Source: a bacterium
GTDB taxonomy: Bacteria; Myxococcota_A; Bradymonadia; UBA7976; UBA1532
Length of the DNA stretch: 64,000 bases
Assembly: GCA_030427205.1 (NCBI GenBank)
Contig: JAUHXC010000017.1
Span: 124,001 to 188,000 of the forward strand
Direction: 5' to 3'
Positions 25,205-32,420 of this stretch are shown here, in pieces. How positions within the stretch are numbered: position 1 is the stretch's first letter; every line of letters begins with the position of its first letter. A program made the position numbers and the translations under genes. Under the pieces are notes generated by a model. That model made no database searches. It was not told the origin of the DNA and worked only from the letters and a program-made list of their open reading frames with translations.

Positions 25205-26863
25205 TCACGGGGTCAAGCAGCTCCCCGGCAGCCCGGGGATGGTACACCGGTGTGACCACGCGCGCTCGCGATCGATGCCGAATCGTGTGCGCAGCCGCTC
25301 GACGAGCGCTTTGTTCTCCGGCCCATGGCATGGGCAGCGGGTCATCGCCGCGTCCAATCGGGCCAGCAGATCGCGGCCGCAGCGCCCCGCCGGTCGGCCA
25401 CCGGACGCCGGCGCGCACGCCTCGCGCCAGCGATCCCGCGCGTCGCGGCCCAGAGCGGCCAGCCGCCGCTCGGCGCGGTCGCAGGCGCAGCGGCGCAGCT
25501 CCGATTCGAAGCGCGCCTGTCCGGGCGACGGGCGAGCGGGCGCCTCGCCGACCTGGGGCGGCCGCCGCAGCTCTGCCCGCGCGGGGCGGGGGCGCGCGGC
25601 GTCGGGCGGTCGCCCGGCATCGGCCGCCGAATCGGGGTCAGCTGCGTCGGCGGCCGCGTGATCCGCTGCCGGGCCCGTCGGCTCGGGGTCGTGCAGCGCC
25701 GACGACTCGGCGGCCGCCATCACCGGCTCGGGCGGCGGCCCGCTTCGATCGAAGAGGGGCGCGAACGCCATCGTCGCCAGCCCGCCCACCGCCAACAGGA
25801 TGACCAGCGCCGACAGCGGGCCCGGTCGCCGGCGCCCCCGCGGCGGCGCCGGCCGCGGTGTCTCGGCCGAGACCGGGCGCGCGCTGTCTGCGCGCGACAG
25901 CCCGTCGGCCGGCCCGGGCCCGGCGCTCGACGGATCCAACGGCGGCGGCAGGCGCTCGGCGCCCCCGACCCGCTCGGCGCCGCCCAGCATCAACGTCGCG
26001 GGCAGGTGGGCCCCCGTCTCGATCCCCGTCTCGCCGGCCGCCTGCTCGCGCAGCGCCGCGGCCATCGCCGCCGCGTCGGCGAAGCGCGCGTCGGGGGCCT
26101 TCTGCATCGCCCGGCAGACGACCGCCGCCAGCGCGCGGGGCACGGTCTCCGGCAGCGGCGGCGGGTCTTGGCGGGAGTGGGCCAGCACCAGCTGCAGCGC
26201 GGTGCCGGTGAACGGGCGGCGGCCGGTCAGCGCGAAGTACAAGACGCAGCCCAGGGCGTAGAGATCGCTGCGCGGGGTCACCGGCCGGGCCTCCGCCTGC
26301 TCCGGGCTCAGCCACGCGGCGGTGCCCACCAGCATGCCCGACGCGGTGAGCGCCTCGCCCTCGTCGTCGACGATCTTGGCGATGCCGAAGTCGAGCAGCC
26401 GGGCCTCCTCGCCGCGGCGGCCCTCGACGAGCATGATGTTCTCCGGCTTGAGGTCGCGGTGCACCACCCCGATGCCGTGGGCCTCGTCGAGCGCGTCGAG
26501 CAGCTGCCCGAAGATGCGCCGGGCGCGGGCCGGCGCCAGCGGACCCGACCCGTCGATCACCGCCCGCAGGGTCTGGCCCTCGACGAGCTCCTGCACCATG
26601 AAGTGCAGCCCGTCGTCCTCGCCGAAGCTCAGCAGCCGCACCGTCGTCGGGTGGCGCAACCGGGCCTGCACCTGCGCCTCGCGGCGAAAGCGATCGGCCA
26701 GCCGCTCGGCGGCCACGCCGGCGATGACCTTCACCGCGACCGGCCGGTCGAGCGCGATGTCCCAGGCGGCGAACACCGCGCCGAAGCCCCCCTGACCCAG
26801 CAGCCGGTCGACCCGGTACTGGCCGCCGAGCGTACGGCCGACGAGGGAAGCGGTGGACAGCAT
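25205..26863 (-). CDS. transmembrane Ser/Thr protein kinase with eight-cysteine C-terminal domain
   Basis: A 552-residue PknB-type kinase. The nucleotide loop is GQGGFGAVF (~21-29), the ATP lysine is in VAVKVIAG (~43), the catalytic loop is VHRDLKPENIM (~137) and the Mg motif is LLDFGIAK (~160). An activation segment GTAAWLSPEQ follows. A Ser/Pro-rich stretch leads to one membrane helix (ALVILLAVGGLATMAFAP, ~350). A Pro/Ala-rich linker then leads to a ~110-residue C-terminal domain with CxC, C, C, CPC, C and C. The same domain ends the divergent CHAT protein. ATG 26863 (GGAG upstream) was chosen over 26953 because the likely promoter lies between them. The tail is outside the cytoplasm by topology. 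Confidence 0.93.
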   Translation of the reverse strand: MLSTASLVGRTLGGQYRVDRLLGQGGFGAVFAAWDIALDRPVAVKVIAGVAAERLADRFRREAQVQARLRHPTTVRLLSFGEDDGLHFMVQELVEGQTLRAVIDGSGPLAPARARRIFGQLLDALDEAHGIGVVHRDLKPENIMLVEGRRGEEARLLDFGIAKIVDDEGEALTASGMLVGTAAWLSPEQAEARPVTPRSDLYALGCVLYFALTGRRPFTGTALQLVLAHSRQDPPPLPETVPRALAAVVCRAMQKAPDARFADAAAMAAALREQAAGETGIETGAHLPATLMLGGAERVGGAERLPPPLDPSSAGPGPADGLSRADSARPVSAETPRPAPPRGRRRPGPLSALVILLAVGGLATMAFAPLFDRSGPPPEPVMAAAESSALHDPEPTGPAADHAAADAADPDSAADAGRPPDAARPRPARAELRRPPQVGEAPARPSPGQARFESELRRCACDRAERRLAALGRDARDRWREACAPASGGRPAGRCGRDLLARLDAAMTRCPCHGPENKALVERLRTRFGIDRERAWSHRCTIPGLPGSCLTP

Positions 26864-26897
26864 CGGGCTCCAGTGCGAGCGTTCGGTTCGGCCCCGG

Positions 26898-26926
26898 ATC
26901 ATCGGCCATGGGCCGGCGGCGGTCAA
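26898..26926 (-). promoter_or_regulatory. candidate sigma-70 promoter of the kinase gene
   Basis: On the minus strand TTGACC (26926-26921), a 17-base spacer and GATGAT (26903-26898) precede the kinase ATG at 26863 by 35 bases. It sits 17 bases from the oppositely oriented CHAT promoter. Confidence 0.5.
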
Positions 26927-26942
26927 CGCGGGCCCCATGAGC

Positions 26943-26970
26943 TTGAGACTCACGACCCATGGGGTATCAT
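26943..26970 (+). promoter_or_regulatory. candidate sigma-70 promoter of the CHAT gene
   Basis: TTGAGA (26943-26948), a 16-base spacer and TATCAT (26965-26970). It is followed by GGAAGG (26982-26987) and a TTG codon at 26995. This layout argues against the in-frame ATG at 26959, which would lie between the -35 and -10. Confidence 0.5.
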
Positions 26971-26994
26971 CCAGCGTTCGCGGAAGGCGCTGTA

Positions 26995-28593
26995 TTGCCC
27001 GGCTACTCGAAGACCCCCGTCATCTTGTTGGTGTTCGCCAACGACCGCGCCGGCGATACGTCGTCGTACCTGCGCAATCTGATGGCGGAGAAGCGGGCGA
27101 TCGTCGCGGCCCTCGAACCGGCGGTGACCGCGCGCCACTGCCAGGTCGTCATCGAGCACAGCCTGACCCACAAGCGGTTCTACGACCTGCTCGACACCTA
27201 CGGCGCGCGCGTGGTCGGCGTGCACTTCGCCGGCCACGCCGACCCCAGCGGGCTGCAGTTCGAAGACCACTACGGCGATTCGGTGGCGGCGCGCATGCAG
27301 GGCATCGCCGAGCGGCTCGCCCGGCTCGATACGCTGCGCTGGGTCTTCCTCAACGGGTGCGGCACGGCGGTGCACGTCGACGCCCTGCACCGCCGGGTGC
27401 CCGTGCCGGTCATCGCCACCGAGCACGCCATCCGCGACGACGTCGCCGCGAAGTTCGCCAGCCGGTTCTACTTCAGCTTCGCCCGCGGGCAATGCATCGG
27501 CGACGCGTTCGGCGCCGCCGAGGACGAGGTCAAGACCCATACGGGCCGCCCCGCGGACGTCGCGCGGGCGGAGAGGCCGCTGTTCTTCGACGACGGCCCG
27601 CCGCCGGCCGATCCGCCTGTCGACGACGCAGCGGACGCAGCCGATACGGCGCCCCATCGCATGCTGCGCCCGGGGGGGATCGCGCCCACCGAGTGGCCGT
27701 GGATCCTGGCGCTGCCCACGACGAGCGTCCGCCCCAAGCCCCCGCAGGACTGGCGGCTGGTGCCGCTGAAGCCCGCCGCGCCGCCGCCGCCCACGAGCGG
27801 CAAGATCGACCAGCCCCGCCCAAAGATCGAGCCGCCGGGCACGCGGACGCCGCGCGACTTCGGCCCGGCGTTGACCCCGACGCCCCCGCCGGCCCCGCCG
27901 CCCGAGCCGCCCTGGCACCGACGCCCCGCGGCGCGGGTGGCCCTGGCGCTGGCGCTGCTCGTGATCGTCGCGCTTGTGCTGAGCCCGAAGTTCGAAGGCT
28001 GTGAGCCCGATCCCGTCGTACCCGACGCGGCGCCGGGCCCCGCGCCCGACGCCGCCGCGGGGGGCGACGCGCGCCGCGACGCATCGGCCGACGGCGACGA
28101 CGACACCCCCGCCGACGCGCAGCCGACCGAACCCGACGCCGCGCCGGCCGAACCCGACGCCGCGCCGGCCGAACCCGACGCCGCGCCCGCGCCCGATACG
28201 CAGACGCGCGCCGCCCCGTCCGGGCCCTCACCGGCGGAGCTGCGCGCCGAGCGCCTGCGCCGGACCCGCAACACGCTGTTGTCGAAGGCCACCCGTCAGG
28301 CGAACGCCTGCGACTGCGGCGGCCTGCGGTCGACCGTCAGCCGGCTGGCGGCCTACGGCGTCGACCGCGCGCAGCTGCACCGCGACCACTGCGCCACGGC
28401 CAGCGCCGGCCTCGGCAAGTGCGGCAAGGCGATCGACGCCCGGATCACCCGCGCGCTCGCCCGCTGCCCGTGCGACGACGCCGCGACCAAAGCCGACGTC
28501 GACCGGCTGAAGCGCGAGTTCGGCAAGGACCGCGCCCGCGAGTACAACCTGCGCTGCGTCGTGCCCGGCCTGCCCCAGAGCTGCAATCAATAG
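26995..28593 (+). CDS. transmembrane CHAT-type caspase-like protease with eight-cysteine C-terminal domain
   Basis: 532 residues from TTG 26995; an ATG at 26959 is possible but sits in the promoter and lacks a ribosome site. The N-terminal ~200 residues are a CHAT domain with the predicted catalytic dyad: His in GVHFAGHAD (~81-84) and Cys in FLNGCGTAV (~121). IATEHAIRDDVAAKFASRFY follows, as in CHAT proteases. A Pro-rich spacer, one membrane helix (ARVALALALLVIVALVLS, ~313-331) and an EPDAAPA-repeat linker precede a C-terminal domain (~431-532). Its eight cysteines match those of the divergent kinase. CHAT proteases cleave partner proteins, often to trigger a death or defence response. Activity and substrate here are inferred. 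Confidence 0.88.
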   Translation: MPGYSKTPVILLVFANDRAGDTSSYLRNLMAEKRAIVAALEPAVTARHCQVVIEHSLTHKRFYDLLDTYGARVVGVHFAGHADPSGLQFEDHYGDSVAARMQGIAERLARLDTLRWVFLNGCGTAVHVDALHRRVPVPVIATEHAIRDDVAAKFASRFYFSFARGQCIGDAFGAAEDEVKTHTGRPADVARAERPLFFDDGPPPADPPVDDAADAADTAPHRMLRPGGIAPTEWPWILALPTTSVRPKPPQDWRLVPLKPAAPPPPTSGKIDQPRPKIEPPGTRTPRDFGPALTPTPPPAPPPEPPWHRRPAARVALALALLVIVALVLSPKFEGCEPDPVVPDAAPGPAPDAAAGGDARRDASADGDDDTPADAQPTEPDAAPAEPDAAPAEPDAAPAPDTQTRAAPSGPSPAELRAERLRRTRNTLLSKATRQANACDCGGLRSTVSRLAAYGVDRAQLHRDHCATASAGLGKCGKAIDARITRALARCPCDDAATKADVDRLKREFGKDRAREYNLRCVVPGLPQSCNQ

Positions 28594-28727
28594 GCGGGTG
28601 AGGGGGCCTGTCGGGCCATCTGTCCATCCACGGTTCGACCGCCGACCGCCCCTCGACCGCACCCGCCGCGCCGCCGCGACTCGCCGATCGACCATCGACG
28701 TCATCCGCCGAGTCGCCACGACTTCGC

Positions 28728-29283
28728 GGCGGACCCTCGACCGCGGCCTCGCGGGCACTCTTCGAAAATCGGCGGCCTCGACGGGTCGTCGGCCGCGCGC
28801 CCGTATAGAAAAAGGCCGCCTCCGCGGGGCGCCCGCCGCCCGCTCCGTGCGAGATCGGCGGCCTCGGCGACCGGGTCGGCGGACACCCCGTGGCGATCGG
28901 GCGGGGTCTGCCCGGCGCGCGGCGGGCGCGCGACCAGAAAAAGCGCGCCTCGGACACCGCCCGCGGGTTCGAAACTTCGAACTCGTCCAGGCTTCTTCAT
29001 CACAGATCAGTTCGAAACTTCGAATTTCGGGGGGGTTCGAGACCCGCTCGAATTCGAAACTTCGAAATCCGGCGCCCTCCGCCGGTCGCCGCGCGGCCGT
29101 TTGCAGCAAAATCGGCGGGGTCTGCCGGTCGAGGGGGTGCCGTTTGGTGGCAAAAGGCACGACCCCGGCGGTCGAAATGAGCCGTCGACCGCCGCGCCGG
29201 GCGACCCCGACGGTCAAAATGAGCCGTTCACCGCGTCGACGGGTGACCCTCGCGGGCGATCGCGACCGCTTGACCGCCCGCCG
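28728..29283. repeat. degenerate tandem array, about 13 units of 42-43 bp
   Basis: This fills most of the 768-base gap between the CHAT and vWA genes (28594-29361), which has no convincing gene. A GGCGGNCTCG-like core recurs at 28728, 28771, 28814, 28857, 28900, 28943, 29029, 29071, 29114, 29156, 29199 and 29241, with a weak copy at ~28986. Steps are 43 bp to about 29029 and then alternate 42 and 43. Sub-families exist: three exact TTCGAAACTTCGAA copies (28968, 29011, 29053), GCCGTTTG...GCAAAA (29096, 29139), and GGTCxAAATGAGCCGT (29170, 29212). The changing 42/43 step rules out coding by one frame. The rest of the gap shows nothing clear. Confidence 0.8.
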
Positions 29284-29361
29284 CGCCTGGGCTACGGCAG
29301 ATAGACGCGCCGGTGGGAGGACGCCGGCTCGACCCCAGCCCTTCTACCCGGAGACACCCCG

Positions 29362-31203
29362 ATGAAGACCACCTTCGCGCTCGGCCGCCCGCCGGCCGCC
29401 GGCTCGACGAGCACCGTCGATCTGCTCATCCGCTTCGGCGCCGAGGACGACGCCCCCGAGGCGCGCCGGCCGCTCAACCTCAGCCTGGTGCTCGACCGCT
29501 CCGGCTCGATGGGCGGCCGCAAGCTGGCTCAGGCCATCCGCGCTTCGAAGCTGCTCGTCGACCGCCTCACCGACCGCGACACCCTCTCGGTGGTCACCTA
29601 CGACGACACCGTGCGCACGGTGCAAAAGCCGACGAAGGTCGGCGACAAGAAGGCGATCAAGGACATCCTCGGCAAAGTGCGCGCCGGCGGCATCACCAAC
29701 CTCTCGGGCGGCTGGCTCGAAGGCTGCGAGCACGTGCGCCGGGGCAAGGACAAGATCAGCGTCGACCGGGTGATGATGCTCACCGACGGCCAGGCCAACA
29801 TGGGCGTCACCAGCCACCCCGAGCTGGTGAAGATCGCCCGCGAGCAGGCCGAGAAGGGCGTGGTCACCACCACCCTCGGCTTCGGCAACGGCTTCAACGA
29901 AGACCTGCTCATCGGCATGGCCGACGCGGCGGGCGGCAACTTCTACTTCATCCAGTCGCCCGAAGACGCCGAAGAGGTCTTCCGCATCGAGGTCGAGGGC
30001 CTGTCGTCGGTCATCGCCCGCGAGCTGGTCGCCACCGTGCGCCCGGCCGAGGGGGTGAAGGTGGCCGACGTGCTCAGCAGCGCCACCTACGGGGTCAAGG
30101 GCGGCGTGCACGACATCGACGTGGGCGAGGTCTACGCCATCGAGCCGCGGGTGCTGGCGCTCAGCCTCACGCTGCCCGCCTTCGAAACGGGCGATGCGAC
30201 CCTGGCGACGGTCGAGCTGGCGTGGCGCAGCGCCGAGGGCGAGGCCGTCGTCGAGCGCAGCGCGACCATGGACATCACCGCCGCGGTGCTCTCCGCCGAT
30301 GACGCCGCCGCGGCGGGGGATGACCCCGACGTCGTCAAGGTGTGCAGCAAGCTGCGGATCGGCCGGGCCAAGCAGGAGGCGATCGATCTGGCGGACAAGG
30401 GGCAGCTCTCGAAGGCGTCCGAGAAGCTGCGGACGATGGCCGGCGACATCAAGACCCGCGCCCTCGACGAGCACTTCGAATTCGCCGAGGAGATCGACCA
30501 GCTCGAGCACTACGCCGGGCTCTTCGACAAGGGGCAGTACGGCAACGCCTACCGCAAGGAGATCGTCGACCAGTCGTATCAGGCCCGCAAGCGCGGCCGC
30601 GGCGACCTCAAGCTGCGCGGGGCGACCTCGGGCAATACCAGCGGCCTCGACGCGGTGACCCACGCCGAGGGCGAAGAGCCGGCGGGCGTGATCGTGCGCT
30701 GCGTCAAGGAGGGCGGCAAGCTGCGGGTCAAGGTCGTCTCCGACGGCTTCGACGCGGGCTTCAACGTGCAGTTCCCCCGCTCGCTGCGCCAGGAGGGCGC
30801 GCGCTACCTCGTCGAGCGGGTCGAGCCGTCGAGCAACGGCACGTTCTACCGCGCCGCGGGCGACATCAAGCTGCTGCTGCGCCCCGGCGAGAGCCGGCCG
30901 ATGGCGGGCGGCGGGTCCTCGCGGCGGCGGGGGCCGCTCAAGAAGACCAAGGCCATGTCGCTCGCCGACGTGCCGACCATCGACGACGTGGGCGACGGCG
31001 TGCTGATCCAGATCGTGAAGGCCAAGAGCAAGCTGCGGGCGCGGGTGGTCTCGGACAACTACGATCCGAACAAGAACATGCGCTTCCCGCGCTCGATCCG
31101 GCAGGAGGGGCTGCTGTTCGTCGTCGAGGACGTCAAGCCCTCGTCCGACGGCTCGTATTACATCCCCTACGGCAAGATCCACCGGCTGGTGCAGCCCACC
31201 TGA
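29362..31203 (+). CDS. vWA-domain protein with a duplicated C-terminal module
   Basis: A 613-residue protein without signal peptide, with GGAGA upstream of the ATG. The vWA domain spans about 35-230 and has a complete metal-ion adhesion site: DRSGSMG (~44-50), the Thr/Asn area GGITNLSGG, and MLTDGQANMG (~140). A beta/helical region follows (about 230-430). Two tandem ~67-residue modules (~442-508 and ~546-612) then share KLRxxVVSDxxD, MRFPRSIRQEG / VQFPRSLRQEG, VEDVKPSSDGSYY-like segments and end GxIxxLxxP. They are separated by a Ser/Arg/Lys-rich linker. vWA proteins of this sort scaffold complexes in the cytoplasm. I cannot name the C-terminal module. Confidence 0.85.
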   Translation: MKTTFALGRPPAAGSTSTVDLLIRFGAEDDAPEARRPLNLSLVLDRSGSMGGRKLAQAIRASKLLVDRLTDRDTLSVVTYDDTVRTVQKPTKVGDKKAIKDILGKVRAGGITNLSGGWLEGCEHVRRGKDKISVDRVMMLTDGQANMGVTSHPELVKIAREQAEKGVVTTTLGFGNGFNEDLLIGMADAAGGNFYFIQSPEDAEEVFRIEVEGLSSVIARELVATVRPAEGVKVADVLSSATYGVKGGVHDIDVGEVYAIEPRVLALSLTLPAFETGDATLATVELAWRSAEGEAVVERSATMDITAAVLSADDAAAAGDDPDVVKVCSKLRIGRAKQEAIDLADKGQLSKASEKLRTMAGDIKTRALDEHFEFAEEIDQLEHYAGLFDKGQYGNAYRKEIVDQSYQARKRGRGDLKLRGATSGNTSGLDAVTHAEGEEPAGVIVRCVKEGGKLRVKVVSDGFDAGFNVQFPRSLRQEGARYLVERVEPSSNGTFYRAAGDIKLLLRPGESRPMAGGGSSRRRGPLKKTKAMSLADVPTIDDVGDGVLIQIVKAKSKLRARVVSDNYDPNKNMRFPRSIRQEGLLFVVEDVKPSSDGSYYIPYGKIHRLVQPT

Positions 31204-31219
31204 CGCGGCCGGAGGCCGA

Positions 31220-31640
31220 TCACCCGCCGCCCGCCAGCCGACGACACGCCTCGGCCGTCGCCGCGTCCTGCGGATACCACGCCTCCATCCTCAACTCGGC
31301 CACCTGCACGTTCTGCGGCGCCTGAAAGACGGTGACCGTCGTCAAGAAGCGCAGGTCGAGGTCGCCCCGGCGCAGATGCACCACCAGCGTCGGCAGCGAG
31401 GGCGCCGTCAGGTCGACCGCGCGCCAGGCCGGATCGACCGCGTCGCTGGCGAGCAGCTCTTCGAGCAGCGCCGCGAGCGGGCCGTCGTCGGGGTCTTCGA
31501 GCACCTCCCGCTGCAGGCGCCACAGCATCGCCGAAGCCACCTCGGCGAAGTTGGCGAGGGCCTTGCGGGCGGCCGCGCGGGTCGAACGTGAGCCGCGCCA
31601 GGTTGAGGCCGTCGGCGGCCAGCGCGCCGAGGTCGTCGAC
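31220..31640 (-). pseudogene. 5'-truncated, frameshifted MmyB-type XRE regulator (C-terminal fragment)
   Basis: The fragment keeps only the second half of the MmyB-like ligand-binding domain: ANFAEVASAMLWRLQREVLE, then LAALLEELLASDAVDPAWRA, TLVVHLRRGDLDLRFLTTVT and ELRMEAWYPQDAATAEACRR. The segment before it, VDDLGALAADGLNLARLTFD, is in a different frame, so there is a one-base shift near 31580. The helix-turn-helix domain and first half of the ligand domain are missing. The homology stops at about 31640, exactly where the divergent hydrolase begins without its own N-terminus. The gene is non-functional. Confidence 0.75.
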
Positions 31641-31645
31641 CCGAC

Positions 31646-32410
31646 GTGCTCTTCGTGCACGGCTGGCCGGTCACCTCGGCCACCTGGGCGCCGCTGTTGC
31701 CGCACCTCGCGCCGCACGTCACCTGCCACCTGATCGACCTCGTCGGCGCCGGCGACTCCCGCTTCGACCGCGAGACCGACATCTCGCTGACCGGCCACGT
31801 CGCCGCCATCAAGGCCGCCATCGACGCGCTCGGGCTCGACGACTACGCCGTCGTCGGCCACGACAGCGGCGGCATGCTCGCCCGCCACGCCGTCGCCGGC
31901 GACCCGCGCCTGCGCGCCATGGGATTGGTCGATACCGAGCAGCCGGGGCGGCTGACCCTGCGCTTCCAGACCTTCCTCTGGGCGCGACACATCCCCGGCT
32001 TCGAGCACATCCTGGCCGGCGCGAGCGGCAAGGGCTGGCTCAAGCGCAGCAAATGGCTGCTGGGCGACGCCTTCACCGACAAGTCGCTGCTCGACGGCCC
32101 CTTCGACGAGTTCTTCCTGCGCCCGCTGCGCGAGGACCCCGACCGCCGCTGGGCTTGCGGCGAGCTGCTGCGCAGCTGGGACACCGCCTACGTGCACCGC
32201 CTCGACGAGATGCACCGCCAGATCGACGTGCCGGTGCAGCTCGTCTGGGGCGCCGACGACCCGTTCTTCCCGCTGAAGTGGGCCCGGGAGATGGTCGACA
32301 GCTTCGCCGACGCCGCGCTGCACGTGGTCGACGACGCGAAGCTCTTCGTGCACGAGGAGCGCCCCGCCGAGGTCGCCGACGCGCTGCGGCCGACGCTGGT
32401 GGGCCGCTGA
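31646..32410 (+). CDS. 5'-truncated alpha/beta-hydrolase (epoxide-hydrolase/dehalogenase type)
   Basis: The 254-residue frame starts at GTG directly inside the oxyanion motif FVHGWPVTSATW, so the usual first 20-30 residues (strands 1-2) are absent. An in-frame stop is at 31604. The rest looks intact: nucleophile elbow VVGHDSGGML, where the GHDxG form means an Asp nucleophile as in epoxide hydrolases and haloacetate dehalogenases; acid in WGADDPFFP; and a likely catalytic His in KLFVHEERP. There is no good Shine-Dalgarno. It may be an expressed but defective enzyme, or a remnant. It abuts the truncated MmyB-type gene head to head. Confidence 0.7.
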   Translation: MLFVHGWPVTSATWAPLLPHLAPHVTCHLIDLVGAGDSRFDRETDISLTGHVAAIKAAIDALGLDDYAVVGHDSGGMLARHAVAGDPRLRAMGLVDTEQPGRLTLRFQTFLWARHIPGFEHILAGASGKGWLKRSKWLLGDAFTDKSLLDGPFDEFFLRPLREDPDRRWACGELLRSWDTAYVHRLDEMHRQIDVPVQLVWGADDPFFPLKWAREMVDSFADAALHVVDDAKLFVHEERPAEVADALRPTLVGR

Positions 32411-32420
32411 GGGGGCGGCG

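Noticed and set aside
26959..28593. ATG 26959 as the start of the CHAT gene.
   Set aside because: It lies between a good -35 and -10 and has no Shine-Dalgarno, whereas TTG 26995 has GGAAGG at the right distance.
28728..29283. The repeat array as a CRISPR locus.
   Set aside because: Units are degenerate, no constant 24-37 bp repeat with unrelated spacers is seen, and there is no leader or cas gene.
28598..29365. Open frames of up to 330 codons across the repeat array.
   Set aside because: They are Arg/Pro/Ala-rich, have no homology-like features and the repeat step (42/43) breaks any single frame pattern.
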